A stretch of 64,000 nucleotides of DNA from Apiosordaria backusii (taxonomy: Eukaryota > Ascomycota > Sordariomycetes > Sordariales > Lasiosphaeriaceae). The notes beneath the pieces were generated by a model. The model searched no databases and was not told the origin of the DNA. It worked only from the letters and a program-made list of their open reading frames with translations. The stretch spans positions 2,604,001-2,668,000 of the forward strand of contig JAUKTV010000005.1 of NCBI GenBank assembly GCA_030549205.1, read 5' to 3'. Positions 1 to 11,875 of the stretch are shown here, one piece after another (position 1 is the first letter of the stretch; each line of letters opens with the position of its first letter). Position numbers and translations under genes: made by a program.

Positions 1-2982
1 TAACCTGTCAGCTGGATCCTTCAGTCTTGTGAATGATACCATTGAGCGCTTGTATTTCCCTTGTGACCAAGGATCGGGACTCTAGAAAACGAAAGAACTC
101 GACTCAGAAGCACATGTCTTAAATCAACTAGAGAGTAGTTGAGTATATAGATCCTACTGAAGTCAGCTCAGAATTGAGACTGAAGTTTAGCAAAGGTGCG
201 ATGACGTAAGTCCAATGGAAATTATTCCGGCTTCGGCAAGCCGTCGTTCACTCGCAACGTCCACCAGGTGGTCGGGTCCTCGGGTGGCTGGGAACTCCCG
301 GAAAATCGACCATCTTCCTCTCCCAGGGGGCGGCCTGTCTGCCACGACGAAGTGGTGGGGTTCATCTTGAAGTGTTCGTGGGCGCCAATTATAGGTCCAA
401 GACAAGAAGAGGAACCTCGTTGAGACGAAAACCACAGACCAAACGGTAACATGTTTTCCCCCATGAAGCACATTTCGTATAGAGAAGCAGCGATAATGGC
501 GGTGAGCCAACACTATGCCTTTGAACAGAGAGCAAAATCATGTATGTATAGGTAGTCAGCCAGCGGCAATGACAACTTATGTAGCAACGCTGAGGTCTTA
601 GCTTTCCAGCATCCTGGTTGGATTAATTCCCCACCAAGCGGCGGAGCGAACACGCCGTTTCAGCGACGACCGCCGCCTCGGTGATTGTCTCACCCAAGCT
701 CGTATTGACCTCACCTTCCCAAACCCAAGCCTCAATGAGACCTTGGCTGCACACGAATCCAACGTTGAAAGCTTCTCGGCGGCGGTAACGGCAGCGCGAT
801 CGTATTGGTTACACAACGGGGCTCTGCTGACCGCCGTGACCGCGTATTCAAGTGATTTTTGTCGATTTTTATCAGCGATGCCCAGCAACGCCCAGAAGTG
901 CCCAGCTCTTGGGATCTCGTCGGGAAGTGGTGCCGGACAGGGGATGGCAACGTGGGGACCGACCTGATGCGGTTCTAGCGCTTCCAAATGCTGATGATGG
1001 CGGGGCTTGGTGCCGCTGATGAACAAATCCCATGCTGCCCTCCCATGACATATTTGTGGGATTTCCCGAAGAGGTTTCAGGTGGTGAATGTGATTGGAAA
1101 TTCAGTGGTCCAGTTCAGCCTGTTTCTTTGTTCAGCAGTTTCTCCTGCTTACACTACGCGGTAGTGACGACGAGCAAGCGTGCATCCCCTGCCCTGGTCC
1201 AGAGCTTCGTCACCCCAAGGAGGCGGAGGCTGGAGGTTCGTCGGACGGGAAAGGATCGATTGGCGACAAGAAGATTTCACCGGATCCCAACCGTCATCCA
1301 AGCAAACTCATGGCCAATCCAGACCCCCTGTTCACAATGCCAAGTAATCGCGGGGTTCGCTTTGCTGGGCAGCGTCAACTGTCAACGACATTTGAGAGCC
1401 GGTGATGCAATGCAAAGCTGCAAAGCAAGCGTCCCGGAGAGAAAGACAGCGAAAGGCAGCAAGATGCCTGAAAAATTGCTGCTGATATCTAGGCGGGATG
1501 GACGCTAAAAGGATAGCGCATGTGTGCTGGGTGATGGTGTGCTGCACATCCTGCGCTGATGATGTCGTGGTGTGGACTGTGTCGGTGCATGACACGGTGG
1601 CACTCGCCGCACGTCTCGCTTGACGGAGCGGGATGATCTGGCTTATCTGGGATCGGCCAAGGGACTTTCTTCCTGATGGTCTCATATGTGCTCACAGCCA
1701 ATCCCAGCGGTAAGCTGAGAGATGCTGAGACTACAGAGCCCAGTCCAACGATCCGGGAAAGCCGCACTGATCGGGAAGATACCTGCGTTGCCCACACCTG
1801 CATGCAGAGCCCAAGAGACGTCCCTGGGAAATCAACACTTGAAGGTCTTGATAATATGTACATACTTTAGCTCTCGGAGCTTTCGGGCGGAAGACGGTAG
1901 TAATGCCAACCTCAAACAGAAATCCAAATACGAGACATATCTGGTGCCTCTCGTGTCGTCAGCAGTGCTGACTGAGCTCGTTTTCCCCGGTCGTGTCGTT
2001 TACGAGCTGCAGCATTTCATTTTGAAATTATCTTTTGCTTGAAGGTCTTCATTCTAGTTCTCCAGTCGATATTAGCTTTGGGCTGCCAGCTGTCATTTCT
2101 ATTTGACAGAAGTTGAGGTACGTGAAAACGCAGTTGCATTGTTTGAATGTCCGTTATCCGCCCATACATTCCAAGTTGCCCAAAATAGAAGCTCCCACAA
2201 CGCTGGTCGACCTGGGGACAGCCCCAGCATGCCGACTGTGTCTTCAGCAGTGAAAGTCTCTGTTAAGAACTCAAGGCTCAATCTAGAGAACGGCGCCGTC
2301 ACCGTCACCGTCACCGTCTCGTCAGGGCTCAAGGTAGCTCGCTGGCAAGTGGATGAGTCGCCAGGCGGGCTGTGGAGGTTCGACAGGGACAGACGGCATT
2401 TCAACCGTCACTGAATCGCCACGCCAAGTGGACATCCACGGCACTGTCTTCCCTCCCAAGCCTCTACCGGCAAGGCCGCTCCGTTCGAACTGGATATCGA
2501 AGAGAGATTCAAGAGGCCTAGTGTAGACTTGCACTTACAAGAATTGATGCAGGACAGAGCGACGATTCGCCTAGGGATCGCCCGAACGGCGCTTCTTGCC
2601 AGAAAAAAAAATTACTTGGCTCCAGCACTGCTCCCGTACAAAACTTGGGACGGCCCCATCCAGCGTCATCCACGTCTTCAGACCTCATAGCAAAGAGCTT
2701 CGTCTTTGTTCTGTCCCGAAGCCTCCGTACCTCCGAAACGACATTGCCTAATGGAGCCGCAACCGACCGAACATTGAAGAGCCCAAACAATCGAACCCCC
2801 CCCCTTGGCGCAGAAAGCCAGCACGGGAAGATTAATTAAGAAAGAAGCTTCTTCTTCCTCCACTTTCTCACCTTTGCATTCCGCTCTCCGGCTCCCTCCT
2901 AGTCTCGCGGCTTCCCTGCGACATCCCCTTTTCGTTTCCCTTCGTTCGGTGCCGGTATTCCGCGGCACAAACATTCGTCATC
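1..2982. other. Gene-free left flank and CAF120 promoter
   Basis: No gene could be supported in this 3 kb stretch. The open frames are short, overlap on both strands, and show neither recognisable protein families nor spliceable continuations. A short tandem hexamer (CCGTCA, about 3.8 units) lies at 2296-2318. The last 200 bases are pyrimidine-rich (CTTCTTCCTCC-like), as is typical of a fungal promoter or 5' leader, and lead into the CAF120-like start at 2983. A non-coding RNA or a decayed gene cannot be excluded. Confidence 0.6.
2296..2318. repeat. Short tandem hexamer repeat (CCGTCA)
   Basis: Three full copies of CCGTCA followed by CCGTC are directly visible. It lies in gene-free sequence about 670 nt upstream of the CAF120-like start codon. 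No function is implied. Confidence 0.85.
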
Positions 2983-5900
2983 ATGGCCCGCCAGGGACGA
3001 GGTATGTGACATTTTCCTTCGTCCTGTTTAGTTGGTGTGGTGGGAGCTGTGTGCCGGGTGGTGGAATTCCAGTTGTCGTCAACTGGGATTGGCGCATGTC
3101 TTGGGGGCTCGTGGCACCCCATCGTACCCCCCCCTTCGCTCGCTGGCTGGCACGCTTCGCCTCACTGAGGCAGGCAAATCATAGCTCTCAAATGCCTAGC
3201 TGGAGCGCTGGGACGACGTCGGTCCCCTGGCACTCCCCGTCCCCGGCACAATAATAACAATAATAACAAAAGCAGCCCACTGGAGGAGCTGCGCAATCTC
3301 GCCCAATTTGCAATCTGCTGACTGACACCCGGACTTTTGTCGTCTTCTAGTGCGCTCGTTTATAGCCCAGTTCACGGCGCCTCGCAGGGATTCCAGGACC
3401 CCTACACCCGCACCTGCATCACCACCCAAGAGCACTGAGTCTTCCTTCCAGTCGTCTCCGATCCTGTCAAAACCGGATTCTAGCCCCGACACCTCCGTCA
3501 CCTCCCCTTCTTCGTCACCACCCCTCCAGAGCTCGCCGACACTCCAAGGCTCGCCGACGCTGCAAGATTCCTCCGAGAGCGAACTGCCCTCAGACTCGAC
3601 TGCTGATACAACTCCCGCAACTTCTCCTGAAGACGAACATGCACCTGTAGTCGCAGTGCTGACGTCGCCCCCCTCACGAAGCCCTCACCCTAGAGCGAAA
3701 CGCTCAGAAAGACCTCGGTCGATCTCTCAAACATATCGTCCGCTCATCATGGAATTGTCTAATCAGACACCAGCAGAGTTTCTGCCTATCTTTAGCCTCC
3801 TGAACAGTCATTCCAACAAACTGTACCAAGAGGGCTACTTTCTCAAACTTGACGACCAAGACATTAGTATGCGCTTTCCCACACAAGTCTGCCCTTGGCT
3901 CATGATGTTGACGACTAACCTGCTGTTGCAATATAGAAGGGAAACCTAACCCCGATCGAACATGGACGGAATGCTTTGCCCAACTCGTCGGTACTGTGCT
4001 GTCGCTATGGGACGCAGCGGAGTTGGATGCAGCTGGTGACGATGGGGAGGTGCTGCCCAAGTTCATCAACTTGACCGACGCTTCAATCAAGATGGTAAGT
4101 GAATCCTTGGCAAACACCGTGTCGAGCGAGTTCTGGCTAACAAAAGGCACAGATCGAATCGCTTCCAACCCGGTCTACTGATGAGCAGCCTTTGCAAAAC
4201 ATCCTGAGCATTAGCACCGCAGGCCGGAACCGCTATCTGCTTCACTTCAACTCACATCATTCCCTAATCCAGTGGACTTCAGGCATACGGTTGGCTATGT
4301 ACGAGCATTCAACGCTTCAGGAGGCATACACGGGCGCCGTGGTGGCCGGAAAGGGCAAGACACTAAACAGCATCAACATCATCATGGAGCGAGCCAGGGT
4401 TCCCGTTCAAGAATACGTCCGGGTAAGGTTTGGTGCCGGCGTCCCATGGAGACGTTGTTGGTGTGTGATAGAGCCACCCAGCGAGAAGGAGTACCAGAAG
4501 GCCCAAAAGGAACACAAAAAGCGTTCTGCCTATGACCGATCACATGCACCCGTTTTGAAGGGCGAAATCAGGTTCTTTGACACGAAGAAGGAAGCCGAGA
4601 AGAAGAAGAAGCACCAGAAACCAATAGCGACCATCACAGACGCATATGCCGCCTATGCCATCTACCCACAGGCCAAGGCATTGATCGATGGCTCGACTCT
4701 CCTCAAGATCGAAGGCGATATCCATATTCACACTGACCCGCCATCATCAACCGAAGGTTTTGTATTCATCATGCCCGAATCACATCCGATGGTTCCTGGT
4801 TTTGAGACATTGCTACGCTTCCTCTTCCCAACCTGGGATACTTTTGGCCTGTATGGTCGTCCTGGTCGGTTGTGCGCGAGCACTAGAGACTCCCGTTCTC
4901 TGATGTTCGCTATGCCAAAGCACAAGAAATACGGCTATCTCGAGCTGCTCGATGTGAGCGGGCTCATCACAACAGAAGGCAGCTCATCTTGGTCGGAAAG
5001 GGAGTGGCGCAAGAAGCTGAAAGAGCTGACAGGAACTCGCATGTTGGACATGGAGGCGAATGGAGATACTGCAAGCCACAGCAGCAAGCGGCTAAGTCAG
5101 GGCGGCCAGTCCAGGCCGAGAGTAGGTTTTGCATCGGATGATGGGAGTTCTGGGCGGTCCTCACGGTCCATGTCTGTGACTCGGCCGGGTACGCGAACAG
5201 ACTCTGCTCCTCCGGACGCCAACAGAGAAAGGGCACCATCCGCAATGGCAGGCCATGCCAGGCACACGCGCAACAGCTCGGACCCCCAGCTCGATCACAA
5301 CCCGCCCTACCCTTATGATTTGGACAATCACGCAGTTGGCCCTTCGGCCATCCGCCCCGCTGACCGAGCCAGGACCTTTGCGAGCGATCTGGCGTCTACC
5401 CCTGAGCGGGTCAGCTCCGAGGATGAAAGTTCCAGAGCTATGGCAGGCTACAACCTGAACGAAATGCAACGGATGATGACCCCCGAGCCAGTAAATCTCC
5501 CCCCAGCATTTGCCCATGGCGCAGGATCTCGGCCTTATCCAAAGCCCCAGCCCTCACCCGAACTGCGTCGGGAACACAACAGGCTGTCCGACACGACACT
5601 TTCTCAGTTGGCCAATGCAAGAGGCATGGGACCTGATAGATTTCCGGATGAGCATCTGCGTGGCGACAACATGATGGGCCCGCACTCTGGATACAACGAC
5701 CCACGAGGTCAACCGGTACAGACACAAACCACCAGCGCCGTTACCATGGAATCAAATGCTAATTACAATGGATCTCGTGAAGTTTTGACAGCTCCTACTA
5801 CCTACCAAGCCGCCCCTGGGTCTCTTCCGCCGCGCCTGGATTCGTTACAAAACCGGTCAGATTCTCCCCTGAGAAGTCCCGCCCTCAGCCCCGTTAGCAA

Positions 5901-7485
5901 TGTCGTGTCAGCACTCAGCTCTGGTCCACCCACAGGCCCCTCCCCAAATGGTTCCGCTATGCACCCTACAATGAGTCCTCCTGGCCAACATCCCGATGGT
6001 CAAATTCACCCACAGTCACAAGGAAACCAGCCCGCACAGTCTTCCTCAGGTTTTCCTAGCGGCCGTCGGACTCCACCCCCGTCTTCTAGGTCGGACCTGC
6101 CTTTCAATTTCACAGAAAGGTCACCCATACATCGCAAGCCTCTTCCTGTTAGATCAACCAGCCTGCAGTACAACCCTCAGGAAGCAGTTTCTCCTGTTTC
6201 CTATTATTCGCCCCAGAACAGGTCAGAAAGCCATTTCAATGATGGCGCTTCCACAGCAAGCCCTGATTACGCGAGCACGCGCCGGGCTTCGATTGAACTG
6301 CCCGAGAGGTCGGCAGAACGGCCGCGTATCGGAGTGCTCAAGTCCACGGGAGAAGAGACGCCTCCACCAGATGTCAAGGTTGGAGAAGGGTATAAAATTC
6401 CGGATATTGATTTTGGACGAACCTTGAACTACGGGGCGCTTCCGCCCGGGAAGATTCTTTCGGCAACGGGCTCCGCACATGGAACGGACTCTGGTTCGGG
6501 AACGGAATCCCCACGTCAAGTATCTTCACCATCGGGGAGAAAGTCTCCTGGCCCTGGTCCTGCGTATTCCCATCTGCGTCAAGAGTCAAATGATTCAGTC
6601 CGTCGAAGCGTTGCTTGGCAGCCGGGTGCCGTGCCTGGCTCAACGATATCCAACGATAGATCCATCTCTCCTGAACAGTTTGTCCAGCAGCGTGCAACTA
6701 TGCACCAGCGTAACCCCTCTGGCTATTCGCTCAACGAGTTTCGGACGGGCACTCCCACATCCCCATACAAGCGGCCCGGTAGCAACTTGGCATCGCATTC
6801 GCGGTCAAACTCGGCTGATCTTCTCTCATCTGGACGTCCTGTGAGCCAAGGTGGGATGCTCGCCTTATCCAGCGGCGAAGTTTCGTCGCATTTGTCTGCA
6901 CGCGAGCAGGAACACGTCGCGAGAATGACGGGTAGTCCTCTCATTGCTATTGCTGGCAATAAGGGTTCTCCCCAGCCTAAGGCCGGCCTGGTCGGTGCAA
7001 TCGAGGCCAGGGAGCGCGAGAAGGCACAGATGAGGCAGGGGATTGGTGGTCAAGCTGTTGCGCAGGCTATAGATCAACGGCACCGGGAACAACACCAGCA
7101 AGCCCAACGAGCGGCCCAAGCAGCATTTGCCCAGCAGCAGGCTCATTTTGCAGCCCAATATCAAGGATTTATGGGACCCAGCAGCACCAGCACGCCATCC
7201 AGTCAGAGTTCTCCTCGCGCGCAGTTTCCGCTTCAGTATGGGCCACAGTCATGGTCTCCTCAAGTAGCATCCCAGCATAGCTCACTCAGTGGAACCCCCC
7301 CAGTCAACCAAGGATTCGTACCTGGCGGTGGATGGGGTTTGCCAAACATGCAACAGCACGGACAGATTGGCTTGGGAATGAGCAACTCGCCGCCACCCCA
7401 AGGACAGTTTGCGTCCCCAGTGATTCCTGGTGCCCCTCGATCTGGCACGTCTGGACGGATGGCGTTTCAAGGCCAGGCTTTCTAG
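2983..7485 (+). CDS. CAF120-like PH-domain protein (CCR4-NOT associated)
   Basis: Probable orthologue of the yeast Caf120/Skg3 family, PH-domain proteins linked to the CCR4-NOT mRNA deadenylation and transcription complex. Four exons join in phase: 2983-3001, 3351-3866, 3937-4094 and 4153-7485, giving 1341 residues. The first exon encodes only six codons plus one base and precedes a 349-nt intron; the other introns are 70 and 58 nt, the first of them with a CTAAC branch site. Residues 1-150 are Ser/Pro-rich. A PH domain lies at about 160-280 (EGYFLKLDD to SLIQWTSGIRLAMY), and a conserved family region runs to about 530, including a lysine-rich stretch (KKEAEKKKKHQK). The remaining 800 residues are disordered, Ser/Pro/Gln-rich, with a Q/A-rich segment near the C terminus. 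The family call rests on the PH domain plus the following conserved block. The link to CCR4-NOT is established for yeast and only inferred here. Confidence 0.88.
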
Positions 7486-8605
7486 GAGAGGGTCAAGGTC
7501 AAAGATTTAGTAAAGACTTTTGAACCGGAAATCGGTTTGAAATGTATCTTTTCGAAGGAGTGGTCAGTCAAGCACGCTAGGCAAGGGGGGAGTAGCTGCA
7601 AGGCAGTGGACGAGTCTGACGGTTGAACGACGTTATGCACGCAGATGATATTCTTACTATTGAGATTACGACAGGATAGATCACGAAAGGGCATTACAAC
7701 ATCTCATACCTACGAGTTGGCTTGGTTTTATGTTATACACATCAACAGCTTTTCATGGCAGGCAACAATTTCTGGATTTTTGGGCCACAGGGGGGAGTTT
7801 GTTTTTGGATTCAGGGAGGACGATGCTGTGTCCACGCGATGTGCCGACCGATGGAAGCAAAGTGAAAAGGGCCAGATTGTTAGGAGCATTGCGTTCAGTC
7901 TTGTTCAGGTTTTCATCTATACATTCTTGATCAACTGTTGTTTTGGCGTTGGTGTACGTACTTGGTTGTACTTAGTTGAATGGCTGTGCGGCAATCAGAC
8001 CACACAGTCCGATATAAGTTTAGTTTAACTGTTCAGCTCCTAGCCTGAGTCCGTCGAAATATCGTGACATCTCAAGTTCGCCTGGGTAAGCAATGTTCTT
8101 TTTCGTCCGATGTTTAGGTACCTGATACCACTCCCGTCCTTTACCATGGCTGTAATATCCGATTATGAGCCTCCCATAGGGCCCAATTGTTCGGTGTTGA
8201 CCAGGACATCTTCAACTCTTGCCTCTTTGGGTGGTTGTTGGATCGCAGTCCCGGGCCGATTCTGAACAAGTGCCCACTTAGCGCGGGAGACCGGGCTACA
8301 GCTACCGGCCGGCCCCACTTTCCCAGCGACCTTTTGCCAAAGCTTTTTGTGTGGCGACAGCACACAAGGGCCCTGCATCCCCAAGGCGACCAGGATACCC
8401 GACGAGAGCCTCAGCTGTCGCTTGATAAGATAAGCCCCAGGCTCCATTTGACCTCCCCCATCTCTCATCCCTGCCCGCCGCCGTGCTTCCCAGTTTCCAA
8501 CCTCGAATCAACTCCTCGATAACGTCGCCAGCTGAAAATACTCTCGAATGCTGCTCGCTGCTCGCCAGCGTCACGGCTGATCGAGACGCGCGCGCCCCCG
8601 CTGGA
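7486..8605. other. Intergenic: CAF120 3' region and PTC7-like promoter
   Basis: No supported gene. The first 600 nt are AT-richer and look like a 3' untranslated region. The part after 8170 is GC- and pyrimidine-rich and carries a tandem GATAAGATAAG at 8424-8434. A 127-codon frame at 7645-8028 was judged spurious. Confidence 0.7.
8424..8434 (+). promoter_or_regulatory. Tandem GATAAG motif upstream of PTC7-like gene
   Basis: GATAAGATAAG is seen directly, ending 172 nt before the proposed start codon at 8606. Paired GATA cores are the known target layout of fungal GATA factors such as the NIT2/AreA family. Actual binding is inferred only. Confidence 0.45.
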
Positions 8606-10034
8606 ATGAGAAGACTAGCTCCCCGATTGCTAGCCCCGACAACACACGCGCGATTGAGGGCGACGGCTGTCCCAGCCCTTGTCCTGCGATCACGATGGCC
8701 ACGTCCGAACTTTCCGCCATTACATGAGACGCCGCGGAGTCAGTGGGCGACGTATCGGACGTCAGCTCCGTTGTTATATTCATCGGACAATGACCCAATA
8801 AACAACACCGCTACGGACACTACGTCTTCCGAAACTTCATCCTCTCCTCCTCGTCCTCCGCTGCCGCTGGACGAAGACGGCAAATTAGATCCGTCAGTAT
8901 TTCCAAAACTTCCGTTTTGCTTCGACACGGGAATAGCTCTCTTCGCAAAACGAACACCCCGACCGTTTCCGCCGCCTTTTCTCTCTCCTCCGTCGGGGTC
9001 GTTCAGTGACCCTCTCAGTACCCACGACCGAAGTCGAGACCGCCGGCAGGTATATGTGAATGGACATTTGATTCAGGGGTTTACCAACGGCGACGATGCT
9101 GTGTTTGCAAGTAAATACTTTGTATGCGCCAATGATGGTGTAGGCGCATGGAGCACGAGGCCAAGAGGCCATGCTGGGTTAGTTTTCCGCTCCACCCTCT
9201 CACTTACCTACCCACCTTTTGGAGTGCCAGTCTAACAGAAACGTCTGCAGCCTCTGGGCCCGTCTAATCCTTCACTTCTGGGCCACGGCCATATTCCAAG
9301 ACGCAGCCCGCCACAACCAAGCAGACTACCGCCCCGATCCGGTATCCTACCTCCAACGCGCCTACGAACAAACGATCGAAGCAACCTCCGAACCGAACGA
9401 TTGGCAAGGAACCACCACCGCGGCCGGTGCATTACTTCACTTCCGTAACAATCCCGAAACCGGCGACCTGGAACCGTTGGTATACGTGACCAACTTAGGC
9501 GATTCGCAAGTCATGGTCGTTCGCCCTTCCACTAGGGAAATGGTGTATAAATCGACAGAGCAGTGGCATTGGTTCGATTGCCCTAGGCAGTTGGGGACAA
9601 ACAGCCCGGATACACCGGTAAATTGCGCGGTGGTGGACGAGGTGCCGATAAGAGAGGGGGATGTGGTGCTCGCGATGTCGGATGGGGTGATTGATAACCT
9701 CTGGCCGCACGAAATCGTGGAGAAGGTTAGCGAGAGTGTGGAGCGATGGGAAAAAGGGGAGGGGAGGGAGGAGGGGATCGTAGAGGGGGTGGATGGGAAG
9801 GATATGATGGGTTTTGTGGCGGAGGAGCTGAAGGAGGCGGCGAAGGTTATTGCTGTTGATCCTTTTGCGGAAAGCCCATTTATGGAGCATGCTATCGAGG
9901 AGGGGTTGGCTAGTGGGGGAGGTGAGTTTTATTGTTTTGAGATGCGATGTGAAAGGACTGTTGCTGACTGATGAATAGGGAAGCTGGATGATATCAGTGT
10001 TGTTGCGGCGATGTGTAGAAAGAACGAGGGATGA
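8606..10034 (+). CDS. PP2C-family protein phosphatase, PTC7-like, probably mitochondrial
   Basis: Metal-dependent Ser/Thr phosphatase of the PPM/PP2C family, closest in layout to Ptc7/PPTC7, which acts in mitochondria on coenzyme Q biosynthesis in yeast. Exons 8606-9177, 9251-9921 and 9979-10034 join in phase to 432 residues. The start ATG (MRRLAPRLLAP) opens an Arg/Ala/Leu-rich, acid-poor N terminus of about 35 residues that resembles a mitochondrial presequence. PP2C motifs appear in order: GDDAVF and CANDGVGAW (metal-binding Asp), then after the splice GLWARLILHFW, GTTTAAGALL, NLGDSQ, AMSDGVIDNLW and the final DDISVVAA. Intron 1 cuts inside the Gly codon of HAGLW. The usual ADGVGGW is NDGVGAW here, but the catalytic Asp is kept. 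An upstream in-frame stretch without ATG was not used. The mitochondrial location is inferred. Confidence 0.92.
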
Positions 10035-10819
10035 ATTTGGTCGCGGCCGACGGAGGCAGACAAATTCCGGTCTGGGCAGAGAGCTTTTGATAGAAAGAAG
10101 TCGTGGGGACCTTGTCATTGAATAGGCCGGGATGGTGCAACGAAGATGGATCGATCGTGTGGAGCATTGATTGGCTAAAGAATAGGATATGGTATTACAT
10201 GATCAGACAGGGGGGGAAATAGCATCAAGAGACCTGGACGGATAGGTCTCGAGTTTTCTTTGCTCTGTTCTTCGTTGACACTGGGATACAACTTCGGTTT
10301 TTTAAACGTGCGTGGGTTAGGGTAGGATCTGATATGGTGCAAGGTCAGCAAGCAAGGGGGTTGGGATATTGGCGTTGGGCGTTGCTTTCTCTTGGAGTCT
10401 CTGAGCTATCTTATAGAATACTAGTAACTGGAAATATCTGAAACAACCAAACAAAATTATATCTACACTTGCTTCCTCAAAATGCAATCAATATCAAACA
10501 TGTCTATTTCAAAGCAATCAAGTTTGAGTGGAGCCAATGCTTGGGAGCTTGGGCCATCAAGCCGTCAAGGTATCGAAAAGTGGGGCCTGGTCTTCCGGAA
10601 ATTTTTTGGGAGCCCAAGCAAAAGTTCATGAGCTTCTCTCAATCTCATTGAAAGTTTGATCATTCACATCAACATCGAAAAAAGCCACAACCATCGACTC
10701 TTTATTTCTTCTACCAGTAGCGACTCACTTTCTGAGCTACTAATCACACCCTCATCGACTTCACACATCAACCACCCTTTTTGATTCCGGACCCGGACGG
10801 GCAAACCTCGCCATCAAAA
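10035..10819. other. Intergenic between PTC7-like gene and UTP23
   Basis: This 785-nt same-strand spacer holds no supported gene. Its right end (10660-10819) is rich in CATC/CACTTT pyrimidine runs, consistent with the UTP23 promoter and leader. Confidence 0.7.
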
Positions 10820-11875
10820 ATGGGCAAACGCACAAAGCAATACAAGAAGCTCATGCGCTCCTTCCAGATGCTCGGCTTCCGCGAGCCCTACCAGCTGCTC
10901 ATGACCTCGGACATTATACTGGACACGATGAAGCTGGACCTGATGACGCTGTTTGAAAAGGCGCTCTCGACGAAGAACTTGAAGCCGATGATCACGCAGT
11001 GCTGTATTAGGGCGATGTACGCGAGGAATAAGGAGCCGGGGGTGGCGGCGGCGATTGAGAGGGCGAAGGGGTTTGAGAGGAGGAGGTGCGGGCATTTGAT
11101 GGATGAGGACCCGCTGACGGAGAGGGAGTGTGTTATGGCGGTGGTGGACCCGAAGAGGAGGAATGAGAATAAGTTTCGATATGTGGTGGCGACGCAGGAT
11201 GATATGCTGGTGAGTTTGCACGAGAGAAGGGACTGGGGATGGGGAGATATGGGAGTAGGTGGGCTAATATGGGATTTTACTGCAGAGAGAGAAATTGAGA
11301 TCGGTGGTGCCGACGCCGCTGATGTATGTGAAGAGGAGTGTGTTGATTTTGGAGCCCATGGCGGAGGCGAGTCAGAGGGTTAGGGATAAGGATGAGAAGG
11401 CTAAGTATGTTGCTTTCATGTGTTTACTCCTACGTAAAACTTTTGAGCTGGAAGAACTAACTGGAATCACAGGTTCATGAGCGGCATTGTCAGAGGGACA
11501 AACAAGAGGAAGAGAGAGGAGGATGATTCTGATGACGAAAAGTCTGGAAGTGACGACGAGGATGCCAAGGGCAAGGATAAGGTTTCTGCACAAGCAGAGG
11601 ACGGCAAGCCAAAGAAGAAGAAGAAGAAGAGCTACGGCAAGAAGGGGCCAAATCCATTAGCGGTCAAGAAGGCGAAGAAGGCTACCGAAGGGCAAAAGGA
11701 GCAAAGACCTAGGAAAGAGGAGACAGAGGCGCCAACCGCGGAGGCACCAGGGGAGCACAAGGCGAAGAGAAAGAGACGGAAAAAGACTACGACCGGTGGG
11801 GGTGAGGGTGCTGGGGATAAGGAGATTGCGGCTGCGGTTGAGGCTGCAATTGCGGGTGCATCTATGGAGGATTGA
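10820..11875 (+). CDS. UTP23: UTP23, PIN-like rRNA-processing protein
   Basis: Component of the small-subunit processome needed for early 18S rRNA maturation and snR30 release in yeast; nucleolar. Exons 10820-11209, 11286-11404 and 11473-11875 close in phase to 303 residues. The first 170 residues form the Fcf1/Utp23 PIN-like domain, starting MGKRTKQYKKLMRSFQ, with FREPYQLL, KPMITQCCIRAMYA and FRYVVATQDD. The Cys/His zinc-binding region (ITQCC, then RRRCGHL and ERECVMAV) is present. The C terminus is highly charged, with an acidic patch (DDSDDEKSGSDDED), a run of lysines and basic KRKRRKK, as in nucleolar proteins. Codon use in the PIN part strongly favours G-ending codons. The assignment is firm because both the PIN-like region and the tail match family layout. 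Confidence 0.95.

Noticed and set aside
598..1026. 142-codon minus-strand frame in the left flank
   Set aside because: Overlaps another frame on the opposite strand and shows no recognisable domain or codon bias.
7645..8028. 127-codon plus-strand frame after the CAF120-like gene
   Set aside because: AT-rich 3' flanking sequence, no ATG start, no family resemblance.
9495..10118. 207-codon frame antisense to the PTC7-like phosphatase
   Set aside because: Shadow of the real coding exons; its Arg/Leu/His-rich content mirrors the GC-biased sense codons.
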